64,000 nt of DNA from Aurantibacter_A sp039941195 (GTDB taxonomy: Bacteria > Bacteroidota > Bacteroidia > Flavobacteriales > Flavobacteriaceae), in the NCBI RefSeq assembly GCF_039941195.1, contig NZ_JBDVFA010000100.1:1-64000 (forward strand). The letters run 5' to 3'. Within the stretch, counting starts at the first letter, position 1. Every line of letters begins with the position of its first letter. A model generated the notes under the pieces. It saw nothing but the letters and a program-made list of their open reading frames with translations, was not told the DNA's origin and ran no database searches. This document shows, in pieces, positions 26,863 through 35,194 of this stretch. The position numbers were made by a program, and so were the translations under genes.

Positions 26863-27102
26863 TCGATGAACGACATAACTTTGTTAAAAAAACGATGAAA
26901 TACCTAAAATTTTAACAGGGTTTGCCGTTCATCGAGCAATGAAAATAGGAACACCTGCGTTATTATCTCAGACAAATGTAAACAAAAGCAAATGTCGCTA
27001 AGAACATAATAAATACGCGCTTTAAGCGCAATTTATAACAATTTTTTGGTTGGTTATTTAGTTAGAAATCGCCTTGAGTATGGTACTCAAGGCGTTTTTT
27101 TT
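26863..27102 (+). ncRNA. Candidate structured small RNA A (shares a 17-nt motif with RNA B)
   Basis: Between the divergently placed gpsA start and a convergent lipoprotein gene. A 73-nt hairpin spans 26863-26935: outer arms TCGATGAACG / CGTTCATCGA, inner arms ACTTTGTTAAAA / TTTTAACAGGGT. The inner helix needs two U-G pairs that exist only if the plus strand is transcribed. A smaller stem lies at 27018-27030 (GCGCTTTAAGCGC), then the 17-mer TTTGGTTGGTTATTTAG at 27045-27061, then an intrinsic terminator with a plus-strand T tract. No coding ORF of quality lies on the plus strand here. The 5' end is not defined, as no clean TAnnTTTG box was found. Rfam assignment unknown. Confidence 0.6.
27070..27102 (+). 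terminator. Intrinsic terminator of RNA A
   Basis: CGCCTTGAGTA (27070-27080) pairs with TACTCAAGGCG (27084-27094) across a 3-nt loop and is followed by eight T. The T tract shows plus-strand use. Its last bases overlap the 3' end of the minus-strand lipoprotein gene. Confidence 0.9.
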
Positions 27103-27493
27103 ATTCCTTCTCCAATACTAAGGTTTGTATTTGGTTATTACCGTCAGTTGACTGCCATTTTTGTAATTTATTCTTGTTTTCAATGTAAATCCATGTCTTG
27201 GATAAATCAGAATTATTGTCATCTATAGTGACGAAATTATCGGTAGTAGACCACTCAAAAGGTGTTTGGTCTAAGGATGAAATTCCTAAAAGTGAATAGT
27301 TTAGGTTTTTAGTTCCCGTACCATTTCTATCAAAAGTGATGGTACCTATATTTTCAACGGACATTCCTTCTTCACCAGGAGTTTGGCGGTCAAAGTTTTT
27401 AACATTCCAATTCCCTACTAATCGATGAGAGCAAGAAGTCGCTATTAATAAAGCCGTTATGCAAATTGTGTAAATTGATTTAATATTCATCAT
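27101..27493 (-). CDS. Lipocalin-like lipoprotein of unknown function
   Basis: 130 residues. A lipoprotein signal (CITALLIATSCSHRLVG) is followed by a short beta-rich domain (LVGNWNVKNFDRQTPG, IGTITFDRNGTGTKN, FEWSTTDNFVTIDDNN) resembling lipocalin-like small lipoproteins of Bacteroidota, which have a GxW motif near the start. Ligand unknown. It is divergent from the SulP transporter gene. Confidence 0.7.
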   Translation of the reverse strand: MMNIKSIYTICITALLIATSCSHRLVGNWNVKNFDRQTPGEEGMSVENIGTITFDRNGTGTKNLNYSLLGISSLDQTPFEWSTTDNFVTIDDNNSDLSKTWIYIENKNKLQKWQSTDGNNQIQTLVLEKE

Positions 27494-27660
27494 AGATTAT
27501 TTTGACACATAATACAGCCAAATCTGGTGTTTTATTAGCTTAATTGGTTTAAATACTAGCCCATTTAAAATTTCAGGTATTTAGAGTCGTTTTTGGAATA
27601 TTCTAGATGGACAAACCTTCATTTATGTCCTCATATACAGGCCATCAAGATAATAAAGTG

Positions 27661-27668
27661 TATTTTTG
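27661..27668 (+). promoter_or_regulatory. -7 box of the SulP transporter promoter
   Basis: TATTTTTG matches TAnnTTTG exactly, 21 nt upstream of the start codon at 27690. The -33 element is not clear. Confidence 0.45.
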
Positions 27669-27689
27669 CCCGCTTAAATTCATTGCAGT

Positions 27690-29276
27690 ATGAAGAAGTA
27701 TCTTAATTTGTTCGACTTTAAGCAGAAAGTAGATTATAAGACTGAAATTCTTTCAGGTCTTACAGTTGCATTGGCATTGGTGCCAGAAGCGATTGCCTTT
27801 GCGTTAATTCCTGGATTTTCTCCGTTAACAGGCTTATATGCAGCATTTATACTTTGTTTAATTACGGCTATTTTTGGCGGTAGACCTGGAATGATATCTG
27901 GTGCAACTGGAGCCGTGGCAGTAATTTTTGTTGGGCTAATCCTCGAGTTGAAACGAAATTTTCCGGGAATAGAACCAGAGACAATTTTAAATTACGTTTT
28001 TGCAACGGTTATTATAGCAGGTCTATTACAGATTTTAGCTGGGTTTTTAAGACTGGGTAAATTCATTCGTTTAGTGCCGCACCCCGTAATGTTTGGATTT
28101 GTAAACGGTTTGGCTATTATAATCTTCATGGCGCAGTTTCCTAACTTTTATGTGAAAGGAACAGATAGTCTTTTAAGTGCTACGCCCATGATAATAATGT
28201 TAGGTTTAACAATACTTACTATGGTAATTATTTGGGGTTTGCCAAAGTTAACCAAAGCTATTCCTTCCTCTTTAGTAGCTATTATAGTTGTTTCTGCAAT
28301 AGTAATTGGTTTTGGAGTTGATACGCTTACAGTTGCAGATACGATGGGTGAAGGAGAAAGTATTAAAGGGGGGTTCCCACCTTTATCTATTCCACAAATA
28401 CCATTTACATTAGAGACTTTTAAAATCATTTTCCCGTATGCCGCAATTGTTGCTGGTGTTGGTTTAATTGAAAGTTTATTAACGCTAAACATAATAGACG
28501 AAATAACCGATACACGTGGTAGTGGTAATAAAGAATGTGTAGCACAAGGTACTGCCAATATTTTATCAGGATTCTTATCAGGTATGGGCGGTTGCGCTAT
28601 GATTGGTCAAAGTTTAATTAATACTTCATCGGGTGCAAGAGCTCGACTTTCTGGAATAACGGCTGCGGTTATGCTTCTAGTTTTTATTATGTTTGGATCA
28701 AGCCTTATTGAACGTTTACCAATGGCAGCATTGGTTGGTTTAATGTTTATGGTGGCCATTGGAACTTTTGAATGGGCAAGCTTTAAGACTTTTGGAAAAA
28801 TGCCCAAATCGGATGTTATTGTAATGGTTCTAGTTACTTTGATTACGGCAATTACACATAATTTAGCAGTAGCTGTTTTACTAGGGGTAATTATTTCAGC
28901 CTTGGCTTATTCTTGGGAGAATGCAAAGCGCATACGCGCAAGAAAGCATGTTGATGAAAACGGTGTAAAGCATTATGAAATATATGGCCCATTATTCTTT
29001 GGTTCAACAACACTTTTTGCTGAGAAGTTTGAAATACAAGAAGATCCTGAAGAGATAATAATTGACTTTAAAGAAAGTAGAATTGCTGATATGTCTGGTA
29101 TAGAAGCATTAAATAAGATTACTGAACGATATGCAAAGGCAGGTAAGAAAGTTCATTTACGACATTTAAGTAAAGATTGTATTCGTCTCTTAAAAAATGC
29201 TGATGATATAATCGTTGTTAATGTTTTAGAAGATCCAACTTATAAAGTGGCAGTAGATAGCGTTGGTGCAAAATAA
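27690..29276 (+). CDS. SulP family anion transporter with STAS domain
   Basis: 528 residues. About 10-14 membrane helices hold the SulP features (ALALVPEAIAFALIPG, GARPG-like GGRPGMISGATGAVAVI, GCAMIGQSLINTSSGARARLSG). A C-terminal STAS domain (about 420-525) has DFKESRIADMSGIEALNKI. Members move sulfate, bicarbonate, chloride or dicarboxylates across the inner membrane; the substrate cannot be fixed here. A bidirectional terminator follows at 29302-29335. Confidence 0.92.
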   Translation: MKKYLNLFDFKQKVDYKTEILSGLTVALALVPEAIAFALIPGFSPLTGLYAAFILCLITAIFGGRPGMISGATGAVAVIFVGLILELKRNFPGIEPETILNYVFATVIIAGLLQILAGFLRLGKFIRLVPHPVMFGFVNGLAIIIFMAQFPNFYVKGTDSLLSATPMIIMLGLTILTMVIIWGLPKLTKAIPSSLVAIIVVSAIVIGFGVDTLTVADTMGEGESIKGGFPPLSIPQIPFTLETFKIIFPYAAIVAGVGLIESLLTLNIIDEITDTRGSGNKECVAQGTANILSGFLSGMGGCAMIGQSLINTSSGARARLSGITAAVMLLVFIMFGSSLIERLPMAALVGLMFMVAIGTFEWASFKTFGKMPKSDVIVMVLVTLITAITHNLAVAVLLGVIISALAYSWENAKRIRARKHVDENGVKHYEIYGPLFFGSTTLFAEKFEIQEDPEEIIIDFKESRIADMSGIEALNKITERYAKAGKKVHLRHLSKDCIRLLKNADDIIVVNVLEDPTYKVAVDSVGAK

Positions 29277-29301
29277 AAAGTAAAGCGACTAAATAACATA
29301 A

Positions 29302-29335
29302 AAAAAGCTCCCTTTCAAAAGATAAGGAGCTTTTT
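29302..29335. terminator. Bidirectional intrinsic terminator
   Basis: AAAAAGCTCC (29302-29311) pairs with GGAGCTTTTT (29326-29335). The A run on one side and T run on the other suit both convergent genes, the SulP transporter and cytochrome c. Confidence 0.85.
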
Positions 29336-29353
29336 AAATTTATCAAATAAATT

Positions 29354-29836
29354 TTATTTATCTCTAAGAAACTCTGCAACTGCACGAGCATCTTCTTCAC
29401 TTAAATTCTGATTCAACATAACAGCATTGTTATATTCTTTTAAAAGGGCCTTAGCAATTGGGTCTTCTTTCAACATCACATCAGGGTTAAGAATCATGTT
29501 CATTACCCATTCTGGACTCCTTCTTTCATACACACCCGATAATGCAGGACCAATCATTCTTTTGTCTAATGCATGGCAAGCAATACAAATTGTATTAAAA
29601 GTTTGAGCTCCTTTCGCTGCTAAATCTGCATCAACTGCATCATCAAATGAAACAGACTTAATTGGCCCAACACCTTTATTGTCTAAATCAACAGGTACAC
29701 CTTCTTCTACTTCAGCTGCCTTTGACTCCGTTTTTTTTCGGTTTATTTCAAAACCTTCCTTTTCTTCTTTCTTTTCTTTTCCGCCACAACTGACCATTAA
29801 ACCGCCAAGAGCTAGTACAAATAGAAATTTTTTCAT
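29354..29836 (-). CDS. c-type cytochrome lipoprotein
   Basis: 160 residues. The signal ends in a lipobox (LMVSCGGKEKK, Cys17), then a charged linker, then a single-haem cytochrome c domain with CIACH at residues 84-88 and RMIGPALSGV downstream. Heme is attached through Cys84 and Cys87 with His88 as one axial ligand; a Met probably supplies the other. It is a membrane-tethered periplasmic electron carrier; its partner is unknown. Confidence 0.9.
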   Translation of the reverse strand: MKKFLFVLALGGLMVSCGGKEKKEEKEGFEINRKKTESKAAEVEEGVPVDLDNKGVGPIKSVSFDDAVDADLAAKGAQTFNTICIACHALDKRMIGPALSGVYERRSPEWVMNMILNPDVMLKEDPIAKALLKEYNNAVMLNQNLSEEDARAVAEFLRDK

Positions 29837-29912
29837 CTATGTTTAATTTTTGTGCTGAAACTAGTTCAGTATTTGAGTTAATTTAAGCCACTAATATAAT
29901 GAATCACCCCAT

Positions 29913-30875
29913 TTAAACTACTTTTTCAAGGAATTTTATGGCTCTTTTTTCTGTATATGTTATATTGTTTTTGCCGTAAAACCCAACATGACCACCGTAT
30001 TTAGGGGTTTCTAAATATAAATTTGGATTTTCCTTTGCCTCTTTATATGGATAGCAACTTGGCCCTAAAAATGAATCGTTTTTTGCATTTATTATCAACG
30101 AAGGGACTTTAATATTTGGCAGAAATTGTAGACAATTACTTTTATCGTAATAATCTAATGCATTTTTAAAGTTATGAGCTCTACTAGTATATATGTCATC
30201 AAAATCTTTAAGCGTTTTTATAGCTCTAACATCCTTATTAGTTATATCATCGGGAAATCGCGCTACCTTATATACTAGTTTATCAGTTAGGTGTCTCTTA
30301 AAACGAATTGCATAAGCTCTATTTTTTAATTTTAAGAGCTGATCAGAAGAGTTATGTAAATCGCAGGGAACTGAAATGCCAACAACTCCTTTAATTTCCT
30401 TGGGAAGTTCTCTATTTTCACCTACATATTTCATCGCCATATTTCCGCCAAGGCTAACTCCTTTTATGCAGATGCTAGAATATGATTTGTTAATTAATAT
30501 ATGCTGTACTACGGCATCTAAATCTTCTGTTGCACCCGAATGATAAGCTCTAAATAATCGATTGGTTTCACCACTACAACCTCTAAAATTTACTGCACAT
30601 GCATCGTATCCTACACTATTAAATGCTTTGGCGCTACCTGTTATGTAAGGTCGTTGACCATGTCCTTCTAGCCCATGAAGTAAAATAATTACCTTATCAG
30701 ATTTAGAATTAGAATAACTCCAATCTAGATCTAAAAAGTCAGAATCTGGCAATTCAATTCTTTCTCTTTTTTGCTCAAAATCGTCTATTTTTCGAAATAA
30801 TCCATTATAAATGGTCGAAAAGTGGCCATTTTTAAACAAAAAAGGAGGATTATAGGTTGATTCTAAAATGGGCAT
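29913..30875 (-). CDS. YheT-family alpha/beta hydrolase
   Basis: 320 residues, normal for the family. It has VIILLHGLEGHGQRPYI, CAVNFRGCSGETNR, the nucleophile elbow GVSLGGNMA and a late GGHVGFYG with the predicted catalytic His, as in YheT/ABHD1-3 hydrolases. The physiological substrate is not established. It starts near 30875, and its stop is 76 bp from the cytochrome gene. Confidence 0.88.
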   Translation of the reverse strand: MPILESTYNPPFLFKNGHFSTIYNGLFRKIDDFEQKRERIELPDSDFLDLDWSYSNSKSDKVIILLHGLEGHGQRPYITGSAKAFNSVGYDACAVNFRGCSGETNRLFRAYHSGATEDLDAVVQHILINKSYSSICIKGVSLGGNMAMKYVGENRELPKEIKGVVGISVPCDLHNSSDQLLKLKNRAYAIRFKRHLTDKLVYKVARFPDDITNKDVRAIKTLKDFDDIYTSRAHNFKNALDYYDKSNCLQFLPNIKVPSLIINAKNDSFLGPSCYPYKEAKENPNLYLETPKYGGHVGFYGKNNITYTEKRAIKFLEKVV

Positions 30876-30905
30876 TTTAGACTAGTTTTAAATAAAATTT
30901 ATAAA

Positions 30906-31880
30906 CTACTTTGGATAATTTTCTAAGATTTTATATTGGTCTTCAATGGCCGCTTTAAACTCTGATTTTAACTTGGCTACCAGATCTGTTATAGGCAAAG
31001 TACTCTCTATCATAGTTGCACCTTGACCTGCAGACCAAATAGTTTTCCAAGCTTTTGCTTCGGTATCCAATTCTTTTCCAAAATCGATTTTAGTATCCTT
31101 TTTAAGATCTTCATCTGTAAGTCCAGCTGCTTTTAAGCTTTTTCCTAAAAAGTTTGCATGAACTCCAGATACTGCTGCCGTATAAACTACATCGCCAGCA
31201 CCTGCATCAATAACCATTTCCCTATATTCTTCAGGAGCCATGCTTTCCGCTGTATTAATAAAACGCGTACCCATATAGGCTACATCTGCACCCATTTGTA
31301 AGGCTGAAGCTATATCGCGACCCGTACTAATACATCCTGATAAAATAATAGTTTTCTTAAAGAATTTTTTGATTTCCGCAACTAAAGACATTGGGTTGAT
31401 AGTGCCTCCATGGCCACCAGCCCCTGCTGCAACTAAAATTAATCCATCAACGCCGGCCTCTTGAGCTTTTTCCGCATGACGCTTTTTTATAATGTCATGA
31501 AAAACTAACCCGCCATAACTATGTATAGCATCAACAACCATAGATACCGCTCCCAAAGAGGTTATGACTATTGGAACTTTATGTTTTATACAGAGTTTAA
31601 TATCAGCTTCTAAACGAGGATTGGTTGGATGCACAATTAAATTTACACCATAAGGTGCTGCTTTTTTGCCTGTTTCCTCTTCAAATTTCTGTAACGAAGT
31701 TTTGATTTCTATAAGCCATTCTTCAAAACCTTCACTAGTTCTTTGATTGAGTGCTGGGAAGGTGCCGACAATACCATTTTTACAACATTCTATAACCAAT
31801 TTAGGACCGGAAATTAAAAACATGGGTGCTGCAATCACCGGTAAGGAGAGGTCTTTTATAAAAGTGGGTTTCTGACTCAT
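30906..31880 (-). CDS. Nitronate monooxygenase-like flavin oxidoreductase
   Basis: 324 residues, TIM-barrel fold. It shows PVIAAPMFLISGPKLV near the N-terminus, VDGLILVAAGAGGHGG (FMN phosphate and active-site His region) and ILSGCISTGRDIASALQMGA with AYMGTRF, all typical of the NMO/2-nitropropane dioxygenase and FabK-related group. It probably oxidises nitronates or reduces enoyl substrates using FMN in the cytoplasm. It is followed 30 bp later by the YheT-type hydrolase gene. Confidence 0.87.
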   Translation of the reverse strand: MSQKPTFIKDLSLPVIAAPMFLISGPKLVIECCKNGIVGTFPALNQRTSEGFEEWLIEIKTSLQKFEEETGKKAAPYGVNLIVHPTNPRLEADIKLCIKHKVPIVITSLGAVSMVVDAIHSYGGLVFHDIIKKRHAEKAQEAGVDGLILVAAGAGGHGGTINPMSLVAEIKKFFKKTIILSGCISTGRDIASALQMGADVAYMGTRFINTAESMAPEEYREMVIDAGAGDVVYTAAVSGVHANFLGKSLKAAGLTDEDLKKDTKIDFGKELDTEAKAWKTIWSAGQGATMIESTLPITDLVAKLKSEFKAAIEDQYKILENYPK

Positions 31881-31923
31881 TATTAAGTTTTTTTAAACAA
31901 TTAATTAATGTACTTAAATTCTG

Positions 31924-31950
31924 TTGTTTTTCAAAACTATACTATTTTTG
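31924..31950 (+). promoter_or_regulatory. Promoter of the acyl-CoA thioesterase gene
   Basis: TTG at 31924-31926 and TATTTTTG (a TAnnTTTG box) at 31943-31950, 16 nt apart, slightly short. The start codon is 39 nt further on. Confidence 0.45.
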
Positions 31951-31989
31951 TCATTCCTATGCATGCATAATAAAAATAAAATATAAAGA

Positions 31990-32469
31990 ATGTATTTAAA
32001 AGATTTTGAAGTTCGATGGAGTGACGTTGATGCAAACAGGCATTTAGCTAATAGTGCATATATAAATTATATGAGTCATACGCGTATGGCATTTCTTTTA
32101 GAATTGGGTATAAATCAAAAAAACCTTGCTATACATAATATAGGTCCAGTAGTTTTTTATGAACACATGTATTATTTTAAAGAAGTTTTACCTGGAAAAC
32201 CTATAAAAGTTTCTTTAGAAGTTATGGGAATGAGTGAGGATGGTAAATTCTTTGAATTTCATCATAATTTTTACGATGCTAAGGGTAGAAATGTAGCACA
32301 TTGCGAAATGATGGGGGCTTGGATAAGTCTTGAAACGAGAAATCTAATTGGTTTGCCTGATGATTTTCTAGCTTTGTTTAATAAAGTTGAGCGTCCAGAA
32401 GGTTTTCGCGTATTGACCAAAGAAAATACACGTAAATATGCTAAGGTGCCGATAGATATTGAGCTTTAG
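31990..32469 (+). CDS. Hotdog-fold acyl-CoA thioesterase (4HBT-like)
   Basis: 159 residues. The 4-hydroxybenzoyl-CoA thioesterase-like motif FEVRWSDVDANRHLANSAYI contains the catalytic acid (Asp in SDVDANRH), with YMSHTRMAFL following. Such enzymes hydrolyse acyl-CoA thioesters in the cytoplasm; the chain specificity is not readable. It stands alone between convergent and divergent neighbours. Confidence 0.87.
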   Translation: MYLKDFEVRWSDVDANRHLANSAYINYMSHTRMAFLLELGINQKNLAIHNIGPVVFYEHMYYFKEVLPGKPIKVSLEVMGMSEDGKFFEFHHNFYDAKGRNVAHCEMMGAWISLETRNLIGLPDDFLALFNKVERPEGFRVLTKENTRKYAKVPIDIEL

Positions 32470-32505
32470 AAATTAAAGTAAAAATCTTCGCTCTCTTGTT
32501 TGAAA

Positions 32506-33408
32506 TTATGCTTGTTTTTTAGGTCCAAGAGGTTTTCTACTTGCCAAATATACTCCTAAGAGTACCAAGGATGCAGCCATTATCTTTAAAGTTGTTAGGG
32601 AGTCTTTCCCAGTTATAGTGGCAAATAGAATGCCAATAAGTGGTTGTACATAAACAAATGCGCTAAGCGTTGATGCTTTTAATTGTGTAAGTGCAAAAAT
32701 ATTGAATAGATAAGTGCAAAATGTAGTTCCAAGAACTACGTAAACAATACTCCAAATTGCGTTGGCAGGTAGGTTAGAGAAGTTTAGTTCTGTAAATTCC
32801 TGATAACCGAAAGGCAGGCAAATAATAATACCTAGAGTAAAAAGCCATTTCATAAATGTAAAGGGATGGTATTTAGCAAGTAATGGTTTAACTGTAATTA
32901 AATATGCGCCGTAAAAAACAGAATTCATTAAGATAAAGAAATTTCCTAATGGAATGTTTGGTGCATCTTGTCGACTTTCTGTACTAAAGAAAATTAGTCC
33001 TAAAGCACCAATTAACCCGGTTGCGATTCCAATAATTTTCCGGGTTGATACTTTTTCTTTAATTAATAAAGCGGATAGAATTAATACGATTATTGGTGTG
33101 ATGGTTATTAAAACGGCACTGTTAATTGGTGTTGACAATGATAAACCTTTAAAAAAGACAAGCATATTAAAGCCCATACCTAGTATGGCACATAACAACA
33201 TTCGTAGATAGTCTTTTTTGTCAATCCGTTCTTTGGGACCAAAAAAAGAAATAAGCCAAAAAAGTAACGCCGCTCCTCCAACTCTAAAAATAATAAATGC
33301 AAAAGGCTGAACGTGGTTAGGCATAACCCCTTTTGCAATAGTGTGGTTTAATCCATAGATTGTTGTTGCCGCAATAGCAGCTAATATTGCTAATGTTCTT
33401 TTGCTCAC
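32506..33408 (-). CDS. EamA/DMT-family transporter
   Basis: 300 residues with ten membrane helices in two EamA repeats (LAILAAIAATTIYGLNHTIA..., and later VFYGAYLITVKPLLAKYHPF). DMT proteins export metabolites or amino acids; the substrate is unknown. Its ATG overlaps the stop region of the upstream ArsC-like gene by 4 bp, so the two are translationally coupled. Confidence 0.9.
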   Translation of the reverse strand: MSKRTLAILAAIAATTIYGLNHTIAKGVMPNHVQPFAFIIFRVGGAALLFWLISFFGPKERIDKKDYLRMLLCAILGMGFNMLVFFKGLSLSTPINSAVLITITPIIVLILSALLIKEKVSTRKIIGIATGLIGALGLIFFSTESRQDAPNIPLGNFFILMNSVFYGAYLITVKPLLAKYHPFTFMKWLFTLGIIICLPFGYQEFTELNFSNLPANAIWSIVYVVLGTTFCTYLFNIFALTQLKASTLSAFVYVQPLIGILFATITGKDSLTTLKIMAASLVLLGVYLASRKPLGPKKQA

Positions 33409-33758
33409 GAATGAATTGTTGCTTTGGCAGCTTCAACAACTTTTTTACTATTACCTACAAAAATTTGATTATTGAATAGAATTACCGGACGACTCAAAAA
33501 GGTGTAATGTTCAAGAATTAAATTTTTATAATCGGTTTCAGTAAGTGTTTGTTCATGTAAACCTCTTTTTCGAAAAAGCATAGCTCTTCTGCTAAATAGA
33601 GCTTCATAACTACCGGCAAGGTTTTTCATTTCCTCAAGTTGTTTTTCAGTTATACTTTCCGATTTAATATTTTGGAAAATGAAATCATCCAAAGGTTCTA
33701 ATTCTTTAATAATCCGTTGGCATGTTGAACAAGAGGCTAAATGGTATATTTTTTTCAT
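33405..33758 (-). CDS. ArsC/Spx-like thioredoxin-fold protein
   Basis: 117 residues. HLASCSTCQRIIKEL gives a CxxC at the N-terminus, then LFSRRAMLFRKRG and SRPVILFNNQIFVGN, the ArsC-family pattern including the RP near the C-terminus. It may reduce a thiol substrate or act as an Spx-like regulator. Arsenate reduction is not shown, as no ars genes are nearby. Confidence 0.82.
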   Translation of the reverse strand: MKKIYHLASCSTCQRIIKELEPLDDFIFQNIKSESITEKQLEEMKNLAGSYEALFSRRAMLFRKRGLHEQTLTETDYKNLILEHYTFLSRPVILFNNQIFVGNSKKVVEAAKATIHS

Positions 33759-33894
33759 TTTGAAAGAAGCTATTTATTTAAAGTATTACCCAATTTATTT
33801 CCATTTGAAATGACATAAACTGAAAATGCATTTTCATGTATTTTAGAAAAAAAATTTTAAGACTACAAAGAAACCGTTTTTAAAGTAATTGCTC

Positions 33895-33902
33895 TAAATT
33901 TG
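33895..33902 (+). promoter_or_regulatory. -7 box of the DinB-family gene promoter
   Basis: TAAATTTG matches TAnnTTTG, 20 nt upstream of the start codon at 33923. No clear TTG -33. Confidence 0.4.
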
Positions 33903-33922
33903 AGGCTAAATCATTTTCTACC

Positions 33923-34378
33923 ATGAACAAAATTTTTGATATTACACTTAAAAGTCGTCACCGATTATATAAAGTTTTAGAAGAAACTTCGAAAGCTGAC
34001 CTTTTAAAGATACCAACAAGCCATAACAATAATATCTGGTGGAATATTGCTCATGTTTTGGTTACTGAACAGTTGTTGGTTTATAAATTCAGTGGATTAG
34101 AATTGCAAATACCAGAGCATTTGGTAGATAAATTTCGAAAGGGTACTGTGCCGGATGGTACTGCTTCAGATGATGATATACAACTAGTAAAAGATTTATT
34201 GATTGCTACGGCTGAAAAGACAAAGGCAGATTATAATAAAGGGATTTTTAAAAATTATAAAGCCTATACCACTAGTGCAAATGTTACCTTAGGAAATGCA
34301 GAAGATGCTATAGCATTTAACGTTTTACATGAAGGATTGCACATAGGAGCTATAATTAGTCTTCAAAAGTTGTTGTAG
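33923..34378 (+). CDS. DinB-family protein
   Basis: 151 residues, four-helix DinB/YfiT-like bundle. Candidate metal-ligand His residues are in NIWWNIAHVL and the C-terminal HEGLHIGAI. Members are metal-dependent transferases or thiol-related enzymes; the function here is unknown. Its last 23 bp overlap the 3' end of the convergent DUF3298-type gene. Confidence 0.8.
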   Translation: MNKIFDITLKSRHRLYKVLEETSKADLLKIPTSHNNNIWWNIAHVLVTEQLLVYKFSGLELQIPEHLVDKFRKGTVPDGTASDDDIQLVKDLLIATAEKTKADYNKGIFKNYKAYTTSANVTLGNAEDAIAFNVLHEGLHIGAIISLQKLL

Positions 34379-35132
34379 CAAGTGCTTTTTTAAGCGCTCC
34401 TTTTAAATGACTTTTAGCAGATTCATAAGGAATAATAATTTCTATAGGTCCATCTGCATACGAAGCTACTTCATATTGGTTATACAGTAATTTAATTCCT
34501 TCTTTAGTGAAACCCAAATTTTCTGGCAGGTAAAATGTCTCGCCTTCGAACATAAATCCAGTTGCGTTTATAGACTTATTTTCTGCGATACCTTCAGCTT
34601 TACGGAATGCCTTTTCTGCCAAATTTTTAAAGGCTTCCTCGTCTTTAAATAACTCGTAATTTTTTAATTTTTTACCAGTTTTTTTTTCAAAATTTAAAAA
34701 CCGAATCGATTCATAACCATGCGCACCACCTGAATATAAATATGACGCTAAGATTATTGTTAACATGTTTTTATCTTCATAAGATACGTCCCCTTCTATA
34801 GTGGCTTCCCATGTTTCAACTTCGTCTTGGTACAATTTTGTTATTTCCCTATGTTCCTTTTTAAAAGCCTCAATCCCTTCTTCAATAGTATAAGATTGAC
34901 TATTATCAGTATCTTCAAAAAGTAGAATTGAAGTAATTTCATTTGAAATACTCGAATTGATATTTTCTGCAAGTCTAGTTTCTTCAAGAACTTGTGGAAT
35001 ATTAATGGAAATTTGTGGACAACCCTCGCAGTTTTCACCAGAAAATATTTGGGGAGCCAAGGTAAGTTTATCCTCATTTTTACAACCAATGAGTAAGACT
35101 AAAATTACTATGTAAATACTTGGGGTTTTCAT
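34356..35132 (-). CDS. DUF3298/DUF4163-type lipoprotein
   Basis: 258 residues. A lipoprotein signal (VLVLLIGCKNEDK) is followed by a DUF4163-like part and a DUF3298 domain near the C-terminus (YLYSGGAHGYESIRFLNFEK, TKEGIKLLYNQYEVASYADG). These domains are common in envelope lipoproteins with no assigned function. The 3' end overlaps the DinB gene tail to tail by 23 bp. Confidence 0.85.
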   Translation of the reverse strand: MKTPSIYIVILVLLIGCKNEDKLTLAPQIFSGENCEGCPQISINIPQVLEETRLAENINSSISNEITSILLFEDTDNSQSYTIEEGIEAFKKEHREITKLYQDEVETWEATIEGDVSYEDKNMLTIILASYLYSGGAHGYESIRFLNFEKKTGKKLKNYELFKDEEAFKNLAEKAFRKAEGIAENKSINATGFMFEGETFYLPENLGFTKEGIKLLYNQYEVASYADGPIEIIIPYESAKSHLKGALKKALATTTFED

Positions 35133-35145
35133 AACTAATACATCA

Positions 35146-35176
35146 TTGTATCCTACAAAAGATAACGATACATTTG
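35146..35176 (+). promoter_or_regulatory. Promoter of the cystathionine gamma-synthase gene
   Basis: TTG at 35146-35148 and TACATTTG at 35169-35176 are separated by 20 nt, an ideal Bacteroidota housekeeping promoter. The start codon at 35195 is 18 nt after the -7 box. Confidence 0.65.
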
Positions 35177-35194
35177 CAACATTAATACAATTTT

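Noticed and set aside
27046..27228. Plus-strand ORF running through the RNA A terminator
   Set aside because: It crosses an intrinsic terminator and overlaps the 3' half of a lipoprotein gene; the RNA explanation fits better.
33405..33758. Arsenate resistance gene
   Set aside because: Only the ArsC-like fold is seen; no arsenic transporter or regulator is nearby and it is coupled to an EamA transporter.
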